A DNA stretch of 64,000 nt, taken from the NCBI GenBank assembly GCA_037576215.1, contig JBANDB010000007.1, positions 2,821,001 through 2,885,000 on the forward strand, in the 5' to 3' direction. The DNA is from Armillaria gallica. Taxonomy: Eukaryota; Basidiomycota; Agaricomycetes; Agaricales; Physalacriaceae. Shown in pieces: positions 1-11,800 of this stretch (its first letter is position 1; every line of letters starts with the position of its first letter). The notes under the pieces were generated by a model. That model did not search any database, was not told the origin of the DNA, and saw only the letters and a program-made list of their open reading frames with translations. A program made the position numbers and the translations under genes.

Positions 1-516
1 ACATAGATGCACGACTGTGGAGTGTATGGCTATAGTGGTGCAGTGGTATATATTATTGTTGGTTTGATTCTTCAAATATGGGACGGGGGGGTTCAATTCT
101 CCATGCTGTCTCTTACATGGCATTTGGCTCATTTTTTTTTTCAAGGTGACCGTTTGATGTTAAATTTTAATGGAATCATCATGATTGTTTTATCGCCATC
201 AACAAGTACAGTAATACAATGTTTCATTGTCTCCTTGGACATCAATGCGAGCATTGCAAGGCTGACTACTATGAGATCCTCATGCTTATAAACTCCGCAT
301 CTGCAATAGCCATCACAGGTTTTGGAGGCAAATTAAGGCACAGAGAGGGAGAAAAACAGGCTGATTTTGTACAGTTTTAGACTAGTACAGTTTCGCATCA
401 CGCTGATAAACTCAGGAAGGAAATGTGTCATAAAAGAGCATGAAGAAAGTACTTTTAAGTACTCATACAGGACACATATGTCTATGACCAATAGATTGAC
501 CAGCACCAACTTTGAC
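1..516. other. No supported gene
   Basis: Only short open frames with no recognisable motif are seen. The stretch is AT-rich with T runs and lies downstream of the minus-strand gene that ends at 517, so part of it may be that gene's 3' untranslated region. Confidence 0.5.
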
Positions 517-2682
517 TCAGTCCTTCATGGCATCCAGCTCCCATTTGGTCAGTGCATCCAATCGCAAGGCTACCGCGCGAAGATCATGGGCAGAGATTGT
601 TAAGACAGCGGCTCTGCAATTCGCGGAACTCCTCTTAGCATTATATCGGTCCGATTGTGAACCGCTGGATATCTGTTCGGTGGGATTCGATGGATCTTCT
701 ACTGATGATATGGTACTGCTTTGCTTGCGTGCCTTGCCCTTGTCTTTGCCATCGACAGCTGTGACAGAACCATCTGAAGGGTCATCACGAACAGCAGCAG
801 GAGCCGTCGTCATCACAGACGCATCTACATAAGATGCAGTAGGAGTAGCTGCCATGACAGCGGCATCAACGTGAGCTGCAAATGTTCCGTCTCCATGCGG
901 GATGAAAGTAGTCTTGAAACGGTTCAGGGGATTATCCGTGAACGGCAATAAGGTCATGTCGGAGGCTGGAGGGGTACGACCAGCTGAGTGCGAGTCTTCG
1001 AAATGACGATACATCCAATGTAAAGGGAGCGACTGGTACAGTGTCTGTCCAGCACCATCAGCGCTGTTGTACACTCTCCATGGAGGAGGCGGCGCACCAT
1101 AAGTTTCGATGTGGTAGTCTGAAAGGATGTAACCAGATGGGAACGCTAGTCTACCTGGCAAAGTAAAGTGAATGACTGTCGACAGTGTCCTGTCGTACCA
1201 AGTGAGGTATTTTTGATGCATGAACCTCTCATCATCTTTTTCTGCACAAACGAAGCACCACGTGCCTTGCGCATCGGATAATATAGATTCGTCACAGACC
1301 TGGAAGACATGTCGCCATCTTTCCAACAGTAAACGAACCTCTGCCACTTGTGGCGCCTCCACCAGCGAAACGCGGTGCCTGTCCACCATCATACTGAAGC
1401 ATGATGAGACATCAGCATGCCATCCAGGGAAGAGGTCCTCCTCCCATTCATAATCGTGATATCCGTCGCGCAAACGGCGCAATGCCTGTGCCAACGCCGC
1501 TTCACTGCGGGGCTCCCTCATTTCCGTGTAACCCTGGGATCGGCTTGAAGAGTACGTGGTCGTACTTTCGAAGGTCTGATTGGTTGAAGTGCATGCCCCA
1601 GAAGGTTGGCCATCTGAAACAATGCCTATGGCCTTTTCAACAGCGAAGGAGTCGTAAGGCGAGTTCAAAAAACGTTCGTCAAAAATGTTGAGCTCCGAAT
1701 AAGCATAAGTCGAGTGTTCAATCAATTCAGCCATTTCTTCAGTTGTAAGCTCATGAGAGAAGTAGATGGGCACCTTGGCAACATTGTGGTACCAGGCGAG
1801 CTGTTCCCGGTTCAAAGCGTTTCCCCAGAGTCCCATATAATTCATGTTCGCCTGTGGGATGACCTCACCTCTGAACAACTCAGACAATGGTTGATGCCTG
1901 TCAGGGCCCGCCAGGGGGGGTACAGAATAGTATGTGATGCAAGCATGTTTGCGGCGCAGAGCTCTCTGAATGGCAACAATACGCCTTAACACGTGCTGAT
2001 ATGAGGTGCTGCCTGATAGTCGACGAATGGTATCGGCCGGCGGGAAGGTTGGAAGGTTGGAATTCGGCACGCCTCTCTGCCTCAGCTTCTCTTTGATCCT
2101 CCACAATGTCAGATCGAGACTGAAGTTTCGTCTGAGGAGGTCTTCCACTAGGGTTTCATCGACGGTGCAAATGTCGTCTTTCTCTAAGATCAACGCGGAC
2201 AACACGTTTGCCCATTCCACTTCTTTGCTGTATGGTTCTATAAAAGGGAGCCAAGGCCCATCGGTGTTGAACTCTTGTGGATGTTCGGTGTCATCGAATG
2301 GACCTAGATGGCCGTCCATACGATGAAGAGCGGGCAGGTGATTGTGCGGTGAATATGCAGGGTCTCGAACACCGGGGAAAAAAGGGAACGTGCAGTCACC
2401 TGCATTCAAACTCCACAGCTTGACCATCTTGACCCAGTCTTGGTTACCCTCCGTTTCCGGATATTCAACGATTCGACCTGAATATTCCCCCTGCTGATAG
2501 ATTTTGAAGGACGGGCCTCCTCTGACAGTCAGGATGTAATCGTAGCCACTCCAGCTGATGGAACATTGCACGTCGTATAAGGTAAAAGGCGATGCACTAG
2601 TGAATTCTTCCATGAGATATTGAGACAGTTTGGTTGTTAGGTGGGTTTTATTTACCTGCCTTCTGCTAAATTCTTGTTCCAT
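517..2682 (-). CDS. Hypothetical protein, 721 residues, intact single exon
   Basis: A long uninterrupted minus-strand frame starts with MEQEFSRRQVNKTHL and runs 721 codons without an intron. I do not recognise the family. Residues 1-200 look globular and rich in aromatic residues. The middle is acidic and Tyr/Trp-rich. The last 120 residues are low-complexity: Ala/Thr/Val stretches, then a Lys/Ser segment (GKDKGKARKQSSTISS), as in a disordered tail. No signal peptide or membrane segment is evident. It is the longest intact frame in the window and is free of the stop codons that break most neighbours, so it may be under selection. The function is unknown; I am fairly sure it is a real coding region. 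Confidence 0.8.
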   Translation of the reverse strand: MEQEFSRRQVNKTHLTTKLSQYLMEEFTSASPFTLYDVQCSISWSGYDYILTVRGGPSFKIYQQGEYSGRIVEYPETEGNQDWVKMVKLWSLNAGDCTFPFFPGVRDPAYSPHNHLPALHRMDGHLGPFDDTEHPQEFNTDGPWLPFIEPYSKEVEWANVLSALILEKDDICTVDETLVEDLLRRNFSLDLTLWRIKEKLRQRGVPNSNLPTFPPADTIRRLSGSTSYQHVLRRIVAIQRALRRKHACITYYSVPPLAGPDRHQPLSELFRGEVIPQANMNYMGLWGNALNREQLAWYHNVAKVPIYFSHELTTEEMAELIEHSTYAYSELNIFDERFLNSPYDSFAVEKAIGIVSDGQPSGACTSTNQTFESTTTYSSSRSQGYTEMREPRSEAALAQALRRLRDGYHDYEWEEDLFPGWHADVSSCFSMMVDRHRVSLVEAPQVAEVRLLLERWRHVFQVCDESILSDAQGTWCFVCAEKDDERFMHQKYLTWYDRTLSTVIHFTLPGRLAFPSGYILSDYHIETYGAPPPPWRVYNSADGAGQTLYQSLPLHWMYRHFEDSHSAGRTPPASDMTLLPFTDNPLNRFKTTFIPHGDGTFAAHVDAAVMAATPTASYVDASVMTTAPAAVRDDPSDGSVTAVDGKDKGKARKQSSTISSVEDPSNPTEQISSGSQSDRYNAKRSSANCRAAVLTISAHDLRAVALRLDALTKWELDAMKD

Positions 2683-4786
2683 GTCGAATCAGAGTGACTA
2701 AAATAAGACTGGTATGCTTCATGCTCCCGTATGGCTTTTCCGAGCATATGTGGCGGGCACTAGAAGGGTCAATCAAAGATCATCATAAGGGCTTCATCAG
2801 TCAGTCACGAACTGGATTGATGATGCTGATATTGGAGTTTGCCGCACAGCGGCGCACTGCGATGACGACCTGGAGGACAGATTAAGTCGCTGGATGAAGA
2901 TGACGTGCTCAAGCGCTCACAGATATCTTTTGATGACAAGGTAACTCCTGCAGTTGGTTACGTGCTAAAATACGAGACAATGTGGTTTCAATCTTGACAG
3001 CGGTCTCAACTATGCAGTCAGCAACAAGTGCAGAATCAGATGCAGAAAGTACATACCTTAAGCCTCTAGCTCCACTTCGTCCTTTGTAGTACTGACATGA
3101 TGTAGCATGCGATTTCTGTTTCTGTTTCAATGCAAGTGGTGATAGCACAGCCACTTTGAGCTGCCGTTCACCCGAATGAATGACGTATGAAGCAGTGGGC
3201 CATCGCAGGGCGTGGCAGATCCGAGTCCTGAAAATGGGGTGGGCTGCCCTGCGTGGGGGCACAGGATGCATTGAATGGTACAATATAATACTGTTATTGA
3301 GCTTGTACCGACCAACTGATAAATTTACGACAATTGTGACAAGGTGAAGAAAATCTCGGCGTAAACAAAAAGAGAAGGAGCGGTATCCCCTGCTCTTCGG
3401 AGTGATACACCTTGAGTCTGGGCAATGACAGTGACAATGTCCAAGGAAACAACAAGGAATACATTCAAATTTCATCATGGCGAGGGTGAGGAATTGAATG
3501 GCCTTGGAAATAACACATAGTCACCAAGTAACAGGTGGAACACTGGTGTGCGACGGAGAAGACGGCTCAGAGGCATAATATCTGTGATTCAAATCAGTCG
3601 GCAGACTGAACCGAGTGAGAGGCCACATACCATCATGACCTCAGATGGCCAGTCCTGCCAAAAAGGTTCAGCCAACATTGCCCATTCACTGCCACCAACT
3701 TGCCCATCTCTGCCGCAACCCACTAATACTTCTGCAAGGCGTCCCTTGTTGGACACAAGGAGAGACACTGGGCCAGTTAATAGCACCAGTCCCAGCGATA
3801 GTCCATGGAAGAAAAAGCGGCCGAGAATGTCGGTCCCCTCTGACTGTATCCGCGGTCATTGGGTGGAGGTCGAGGAACAAGATTGAAGAAATGACAATGA
3901 GGTGTACAGAGAAGAGAGAAGTGTGAAACAGTTTTGGCGAGAGCTACCCTAGTGACCAGATATACAGCAGCTGTAAAAATTGTTAATCTCATCACGAATG
4001 CACACATCCTAAGTACGTACCAAAACATTGGTGACGTGAATCGTGTTCACTGTTGAGCACAAAGGAAAGTGAAGAAGAAAAAGAGTTGGTGCCATGGGGT
4101 AATACTGTATTCTTCACGGTCTGGATGTCGTTGGACAAGTGTGATATGTGAAGATAATTTTACAGCACTTTGTAAAATGATTGGCATAAACTTCTCGATC
4201 GAAACATTTTGCCAAATTTTGGTTCAGTGGCTGATCTGGTTTATGAGCAGGTTATGGTGGTTATGGCAGACTGCTGCTGAGCTGCCGGGCCCCAATCCAG
4301 CCCCAGCAGGCCAACGAAAATTCGCAAAATGTTTTTGATTCAGAAAGGTGATGTCAACCTTTTTGCAAAGTGCTGTAAGAGACAGTCGAGGACGAGCAAT
4401 CGATGCTCAAAAAAGAACAGGTAACAAGTGTGATGTGTGACAATAGCACGGCATGCACGGCACGGCAAATTGTTGGACTATCGCAATCATGCACCGCCAC
4501 CGAGATGCTCAGATTAGCATAGACCGAATCCTGTATACACAGGACTCGGAATACCAATATTAACACGTGTTCGGTTGTAAATCTACAGTAATTCAGAGCC
4601 TTATAAACAAAAGGGTTGTTGGGTCTGCTTTCCTTATAGATATTTGTTACTAATAATGTACAAGATGTCGACCCACCAATGTTGCAGGTTGCACACCTTC
4701 ACCATTTTATTTATTTGTTTATTTACATATTTACTTTCAGCTATACTCTTGACGCCTCTTCCCTCTCTCTCTATTGCTTCTAAAAC
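2683..4786. other. Intergenic; no convincing gene
   Basis: Several short frames overlap on both strands. The longest is a 189-codon minus-strand frame at 2909-3478, Cys/His/Arg-rich, with no family resemblance and no partner exons that I can join. I treat the stretch as intergenic. Confidence 0.45.
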
Positions 4787-7582
4787 ATGCCTGAAGGTCC
4801 TGAAACCGATTTTGCTGCATCTTTTCTCGTTCATTGCTGCCAAACCACGTTGAAAGACCTGATACTTTTAGAAGTCTTTGGCGACCTGAAGAAGCCTGGG
4901 TCACCAAAAAAGAAGAAAATGGCCATTGTGTCTTCAAAGACAAAGGTAAAGAAAACCGAAGAGCAGGAAACCAAGAAACCAGCATTCAAGCAATCATCGT
5001 TGGATTCATTCATAGCAAAGGAGAAACAGAAAGCAGTCATCGAAGGACCACCAGGTCCAGGTGTTGTTGACAACGACGCCAAGATGTCAGATGTATCAGA
5101 TGGGAATGTGGCCAACTCTGTGAAAAATGCAACTGTGAGTCTGTGACTTGATCTTATTTTATCCTTCAATTCGATTCTCAAATGCATGGTACATAGATCG
5201 TCAAGCTGCAACATTGTACTCCGATCTTCAGAGGCACTTCAGCCCTCAGCAAGCAAAAAAAATATTTGGCCCAATGTGAAAGTAGTACCGGAGCTAGAGT
5301 ACGACGACAGTGAAGAGGCGTTTGTCAAGGCAGACCTGCGTCCTCTGACTGGTCTCTACCATCAGAGATGGTATATCTTAAAGTTTTCCGGTCATTGACA
5401 CTTCGCTGTATGTCCGCTTCAAGACTTGAGTCTTGATGTCACTCATTCACAAGTATGCAGCTTCGACTGAATCTGCATGCATCAATAAATCTGTATACAC
5501 GCACGATCTGGGAGGAGCAGATCATGCCCCTCCCTGCTGGAGGGCACAGATTTGGCATAGGGGTCGCATTCGATTTTGGTTGTTACGTTCTGTCTTTCAA
5601 TACCCAAGGTTGCTTGTTTGAGGTGGGCTTTCAGTGTGTTTCTCTTTATGCAGGTTCTTCTTTTGATACGACGTCGACTGCTAGATATTGTGGTATGAAG
5701 GCATGAATCCCTTTCCTTCTCCTTTGTGTTTGCCATACACAATGACAGGTGCCGTTCTCGACAATGATGTGGATGCATTATCGTGTGCCTATTATGCCTG
5801 GCTAGGATCTTCGATCAAATTTTGTCAAGATCATTGGCATTCGGCAGAACCTACATGGATGGCAATCAAAGCAGATCACTCTGCATTTGACGCTTTTGGC
5901 ATGTATGCTACAACCGTGGTCTGTTTTCTTGCAGGTGAGTGGTCGTTTCATTCTGCCCTCGTTAAAACCGCCATCGGCGAGTTAGGCCTTCCACCATGGA
6001 TTCCGATCAGAGAGGTAGTGCAGTGTCCTTCCAGGATAGCTAGGCTATGCGAGACTGTGTATGCATTTCTTTTCAGTTCTCACATCAAGAATTGGTGCAT
6101 TTCTCTTTATTGTGGACAAAAAAAAGACGACGTTTGATGTCTGTCTGCAGAATTCAGCTGAAGAAGGTACTCTCTTACGACAAAGTAGGTGTTTGTGCTA
6201 CTCTACAAGAGCAAATAAGGTGCGAGGGATGGAGAAACAAAAAAAAAAAATTCAGCAAGGCACTCATTTCATTCATTCACGATCTTGGATAGCTACAAAA
6301 CCGATGTTTTCGTGTATCGCAATGCAACTTGTTTTGTCAGTGTAGAGGCCGACCGTGCCTTGGACATTTGGAACAACAATGTATCCTCCTGTGTTAGTTC
6401 CCGATGTTTGTGTTTATTCTTGGAACTGTAGGGACAAGGAGCCGATTTTGATGTGTTCCATCCACGATTGTTGCAGCGGGTACAGCTTCCAGGTCACCTC
6501 TGGCACTTGATAGCATTCGACTCAGCCGACAACCACGAAAATACCAGGATCCTATGAGTTCAGCTTTTAGGTCCCAGTATCAGTATTCTACAGCAGGCCA
6601 GCAACTGGTTTGCGGTGAGTGATCAATCAAGACCTCCCTAGGCTATGAAGCTACAACTCATCTCTGTCAGACAGCTGTTGTCACTTGAGTTGCGGCACTA
6701 TTTTAGATGACGCACCAAGGAAGAAACAGTGACCGACATATCTTTATAAAGGCAAGGGCTGGGGCATATGGACATTGTATAGAATGCCATCCGGCGTGCA
6801 GAAGCGCCTGGGTTGGAGGACACAGACCTGTTTTGAGAAAGAGAGCAAGCTGCTGGAGGTTATCATTTTGTCGCTTCAACAGCTCAACAAGTTTTCATTT
6901 TTTTCTCTCTTTCTGTCAGGTCATCAAACAGTCGAAGTCCATTTGTGTTGTAGGACCTCTCAATTTCTGTGGTGTTTCCTTGGTTCAGGCACCGGGGAAT
7001 GGTTGGTATGTACAAGGCGTCTTTCTTTTTGGGGCATGTTCATCTCACCCTTCAAAGGTATATCTACTACATCAAGTATTTAGGTATGGATGACTTGAAT
7101 CCTGCACCACCATATTATAAGGTATTGCAGGACATGAAATATAAATTGACGGGCCGCGTCTGTGACATCGTCAAACAGGTTAGAAAAGATGGGACCTGGC
7201 AAACAAGTGACTGGCGAAACCGAGGTCTGTGTCTCTCGAAAACTTGACTTTTCTTTGCTTACTTCTAGAAACGGAAACTGAAGGCTATACACTGCACTCT
7301 GCCAAGAAGGGGCTTCTTCAAACGAATAAAGATGGTACCCCTTGCCTTAGGTCTAATTAAGCCAAACCACTCCATCGTCGACACAAGGCGGCTCGCCTAA
7401 GACGTGTGGAGATAGCAAGGAAGAAACGCATAAGGAGAGAAAAGGCATGGAAGGCATTGGCGTTGGTCAGATGTGGGGAAAAAGCGAAGGTTTCTGCAAG
7501 AGTGCGAATGTGTTTTGATGAGTCTGTTGCGTCTCAAGGTGCTATAGTTCAAGGAAGACTCAGAAGCAGAGTCGGACGGTAA
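4787..7582 (+). pseudogene. Multi-exon gene, not resolved; PIP-box-like N terminus, Arg-rich C terminus
   Basis: The first exon (4787-5146) begins MPEGPETDFAA, followed by a Lys-rich basic stretch (GSPKKKK) and KQSSLDSFIAKEK, which resembles the QxxLxxFF PCNA-interaction motif of DNA-repair proteins (I in place of the last aromatic). The far end (7361-7582) is an open frame of 73 residues, very basic (KPLHRRHKAARLRR, then KKRIRREKAWKALAL), closing with GRLRSRVGR and TAA. An in-frame TAA at 7358 precedes it. The part between breaks into short frames on the same strand with plausible GT-AG junctions, but I could not build one continuous model. It could be a decayed nuclear DNA-transaction gene or a gene with many small exons. 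The family assignment is open. Confidence 0.35.
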
Positions 7583-7702
7583 ATCACTGATTGTATTGGA
7601 AAGCAGTTTTACATGGTAATCTTACAGCATCCCTTCTTCTCTTCTTTCAGATACCCATTACCCATTGCCCATGTCGAAGCTGGCTAGCACATCTTCTTGT
7701 CA

Positions 7703-9240
7703 TCATGCGGACAATCTGGCTCGGGTAGAGCGCTCTTGGACAGTCTTGTCATCGCATTTCCTTTTATTACCTTTGCTACCTGAGGCTTTCCCTCTTGATG
7801 TTGATGGGGGTGTAGAGCTGTTGCCCGAAGAAGAGGGCTCCTCTTGGGTCATGTTTCCCCCTTCTAAACCCTTGACGTGGTCGAGCGGATCAGTAATAGT
7901 CGCAGTGTTGGCCTGGGATGTGTCTTCATTATTAGGCACCTCATGCTCCTCCAGACCCAATGCCTGCTTTGTACCAAGCGGGAAAGGATAACGCTCTGGT
8001 GTGGTGGGCAATGCGTGGAGATCACCGATGTTCAAGGTCAAGTCCCTCCGAGTCCCAAAAGATGTTCCCTTAGACAGTGCTGCCGGTAAAGGGCGCGCCG
8101 GCTTCGAGATGGTTTGTGGACCTTGTGGAGGAAGCGTTGACAGTGAGGTACTTTGTGGAAGGAGCGGCGGTTGCTGTGTCTGCACTGTTTCAGGTGCTGG
8201 TGCTAAACTCTGTGGCTGCGATGCAGACGTTTCATTATCAGACGGAGATTTACTTGCAGAAATGGATGCAATCTGGGGGATATATTGGACCTTGGAACGA
8301 GTCAGCATTGGTCTATAAGGCTGCACAACATTGCTGTAAGGGTTAGGTGCTATGAGGGGTGCTCGTTTCAGGATACAGATCTGGTTCATTGTGCAGCTGA
8401 ATGTATGCTGTGTCGGCTCTTTGTTTTGACGAATAGCCCAATGTCAGATGGTGAAATGGACTTCTACAAGTGTTCCTGGAAAGGGAAAGAGATCATATGC
8501 GTCAGAAGAAGAGGGGCTTCGAGAGAAAAAGAAAGGTGTGTTCACCTTTCAATGTGGATGCCACATGCTGTGGCAGCACGGGGGATTCATCTACATCGAA
8601 TACCTTCAGACGATTGACTCTATGGGTTGTCTTCAATTGATCGAGACCGGCTTGGTGTTCAGTGTCCACTGACCAAGTCTGTATGAGGCTGTTGAGCATA
8701 TTAGCTGTGATATCCTGTTTCGGCATGCACAGGGTGAGAACACATGGGATCAAGGAAAATGATACATACCAGCGGTTCAAAAACAGAGCAGGCAAAACGA
8801 ATCTGTGTTGCTGCATTTTTGGCTTGGATGCAGCTGCAAACAGACGCACCACCTGCGATCAGGGATGTTGCTCTGTTGATTCTACTGACTGCATTGGCCC
8901 AGTCCTTGTGGAATTCTATATCATGTGGCTCTCCTAGTAGCAAGGAAAATTTTGCATTTTTCATCGGACCAAATTCTTGTTTCCAGCCGCCTAACTTGTC
9001 AACCCAGAATCTCGTCGGAAGCACGTCTCCTACTATGATAAGGGATGCCTCTTGAGATTGAGAGGACAGCTCTTTATTGCTGGTCGATGTGTTTTCAGGG
9101 CTTTCCACGGCAGTTAAGACATGGCCGCTACCACTGAAAGCTTTCCAGCCATAGGACCCTGGGAAATATGGACTCAGAACATACTCTCGGTAGGTGTGGA
9201 GGCGTTTGCGATGCTCTTTGGAACTATGGGATATAGCCAT
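7703..9240 (-). pseudogene. Three-exon hypothetical gene with one premature TGA
   Basis: Exons can be placed at 9240-8770, 8714-8546 and 8475-7703, with GT-AG introns of 55 and 70 bp and matching phases. Exon 1 encodes about 157 residues starting MAISHSSKEHRKRL. Exon 3 starts GTLVEVHFTI, then meets a TGA at 8446-8444, and the same frame continues HWAIRQNKEPTQHTF and runs to a Pro/Ser/Thr-rich, probably disordered tail ending in a basic segment (GSKGNKRK). From memory, mushroom hypothetical proteins of this type have a basic residue at the position of the stop, as in 'VHF.(R/K)HW.IR'. The TGA is the only lesion seen. It could be a young pseudogene, a readthrough case, or a sequencing error. 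A shorter alternative starts at the ATG at 8389. Function unknown. Confidence 0.6.
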
Positions 9241-10089
9241 GGCTTAGATTTGGGTCTCTTAGAATGCAACACTTCAGGTCAGGTCAGGTCAGGCTGCTAT
9301 TGCTAAACAAGCTTGAACAAGGGTCTTTTAAAGGAGAGAAGAAATCGTGCCTGATCTGAATGTGATCAGACCTGATCGGCGGCCTGAGAATACTCCCAAT
9401 GGGTTAATCAATATCAAACGTAGTATCTATCCATTTTTTTAACTTTCGTTGGTGCTAGACACGGCAACACATCATCATCAATATCACACATCAGTATCCA
9501 TCTATTTTTTGACTTTTGACTTTTGTTGGCGTTAGACACGGCAACACTTGCACTTCTTGCTACAGTTCTTGTTACAGCTATGGCCCGGATTTTTGGGTTG
9601 TTCGCAAGTTGTTCAGTTGGTTGGGGCTTCTTCAATCTTGGCAGTCATTCTCAACCTAAGTTTTGGTGAACGTTCTGTCGAGACTTATGGAGACATATGA
9701 TTGCGATTTCATAGTGTGTCAACTTTTTTCGACAGAGAAAATCGGGTGTCTTCTCATGGTCACCACTGGTTGCTGTGATCTTTAGATTTACTATGACAGG
9801 GTCCATGTTCAATCAATTCTAATAAACTATGAATTCAAGAACAGCTGTATTAACTTGATGTATCAGAAAAACAGGATCATTATATTTAGGATGGCATCGG
9901 CAGGGGGGAAAAAATCCGAAAGAGAGAGAGAGTCGAGCTGCAGCTACGGCGTGTAAGCTGTGGCTTACATCGTTTTCAAGCCGCGTAATACTCCGAAGAT
10001 GCGCAAAATATCTTACTGTATGACGTGCCATCCCTGTTATTACTGGGTTAGCGAACGAACAGATCGTTAGTCTGGAAGGATGAGCATGC
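9241..10089. other. Intergenic with short repeats
   Basis: No gene is supported. The stretch holds a pentamer repeat (AGGTC, four units near 9274-9293), a direct repeat near 9425-9547 and a GA-rich tract near 9920-9935. Confidence 0.5.
9425..9547. repeat. Imperfect direct repeat, two units
   Basis: The segment from 9425 to 9470 (T-run, then a block ending GACACGGCAACAC) recurs at 9493-9547 with a small duplication of GACTTTT in the second unit. Both units end in the same GACACGGCAACAC. It looks like a local tandem duplication of noncoding DNA. Confidence 0.6.
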
Positions 10090-11574
10090 TCACAATTCAA
10101 GTGCTGTCATGGCAGTTCCATCATAGAACTTGCGCTCTTTTTTGACGATCACTAGTGGTTCTTGCAATAAGCGAAGAAAGGGTGCAGATAAGTCTTGCAG
10201 ACACATTCTAAGCCCAGGGAACTGCCTGAATACGATAACGGCTGTGGCCAATTGTATGATGCAGACATCGATACTGACGTCCGGAAATACCGAGAACAGT
10301 ATCCATACGAGCCTCGCGAACTCGCATTGGTTTCTCCATTCCCAATCCGTTTCATATACAATAGTCAAGGTGCGAAGCCAGCGACATCTGGTTCGCAGCG
10401 CACGGTACACCTGTCGCATGGAAGAGGGCACTCTTGGTATGTGGTAGCATCCTTGAACGACGATAGTGCACATTTCAATGTTTGAGTGCATCGGAAGCGA
10501 TTGCAGGGATTCGTATGTTTGGGTCATGTGGTTAACGTGTGTTGTTAGAGTTAGGTTGGAAAGATCTGTGGAGTACGAGAGGTTGAAAGGCTTTGCTTCC
10601 CCTTCTTTTCAGGAAGAATATGAGCTTTTTCGTTGGCAGCAAGCCTAAGTAAGAAATGACTCACCACCGCTCTTAGCCGAAAATTCACGTAATGCACTTC
10701 CGGTGATTTTCAAGAAAGCAGGTAGGCAGCCGATATCAATGCGTTCACTGTTGATATGAAGAGCACGAAGTTGACTGGCATCATACCACGCGCTCGGTTC
10801 AGTGAACCAAGCAAGGGGATCTGCATCCCATCCCACTCGCACGGCAAGCGTGTCGATGGCGGGTAAACCGTTTTGATCCATCACTTCCTGTAAACAACGG
10901 ACGATGGAATCAATGAAGGCACCGGCATCTCGTTGGAACTGCAGGATTTTGGTGCTGTAGAAGTAGAGAGGCGACAGCGTTGGCTCGGGCCAGGATATTT
11001 CCAACGAATCGAGTTGCGAGAAATGACACATGAACACGTTCATCCCCATTGTAGAGGCACTGCAGAACAGAAGCCTCACTTGTTTGACATGTCTGCACTT
11101 GCCCGGATGTATGGGTAGCTCGTTGAGTATGACATTGAAAAAAGACACGCTATGTAAATTATGAAGAAGAGCCATCAAGGTGGTGATGGTGTCGCGGTTA
11201 GAATACGCCTGACTGAGTCTGTGGCTGGGATGTGGGGTGGTGGGTGTGGCCGTGAAAGGCCCAACGATGTGGAGCTGTTGGACAAGAGGGATAACATGCC
11301 ATCTGACAGCCATGAAGTCGATGAGTGACCTGGCATCGTGCAACATGGAGAGAAGCGGGGGAACAGCGAGGTTGGTGCCGCAACATATAGAGATCTGTTT
11401 CCATATGTGCGGATACAACATGCTGTGGAACCCCCTGCACGTTAACGACATTCATCGTGCGCAAACTGTGCAGCTATCGTCCTCACCGCTGCTGTCGCCG
11501 TTGCAGTTCTTGTGCAGTATGCTCCAGAGAAGGATCTGCTCTACCATGTCCAGAGGACTGTCCGAGAAAGACAT
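10090..11574 (-). pseudogene. F-box/LRR-like gene 1 with in-frame TGA
   Basis: The model starts at the ATG at 11574: MSFSDSPLDMVEQILLWSIL, an F-box-like helix (LPxEx(L/V)xxIL pattern). After 40 codons a TGA (11454-11452) interrupts, and the same frame resumes MSLTCRGFHSMLYPHIWKQI, which is the second half of an F-box (the L-T-C-R-x-F-x-S motif). Exon 1 ends at 10665, a 60-bp intron (10664-10605) follows, and exon 2 runs to the stop at 10090, with leucine-rich content typical of F-box/LRR proteins. Such proteins recruit substrates to SCF ubiquitin ligases. The frame is intact on both sides of the stop, so the lesion is either recent or bypassed. It is part of a run of four related genes. Confidence 0.6.
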
Positions 11575-11800
11575 GCTCTCAGTGTATTTGCAAGGCAAGG
11601 AACAGAGAGAAGGAGCAGAAGTAGAGGCGTCTTTGATTGATTTAACATGATATAAAGAACAGAAAAGTAACTAAGTATTTCATGTGTATTTCGTGTAAAT
11701 GTTCTCTTCCTAATTAAGTAAATGCCTCTGAGATCTGAAGATCTTGGGAACAATCTGAGATTGTGTTAGTCATGCGTTCCCACGATAAAATGAATCGCAC

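Noticed and set aside
2909..3478. 189-codon minus-strand frame as a gene
   Set aside because: Odd composition, no motif, no conserved start context or partner exons. More likely a chance open frame.
4787..4820. MPEGPE start resembling endonuclease VIII (Nei/Fpg) N termini
   Set aside because: The following residues do not match the Fpg/Nei fold and the sequence turns into a Lys-rich linker within 35 codons. Likely chance.
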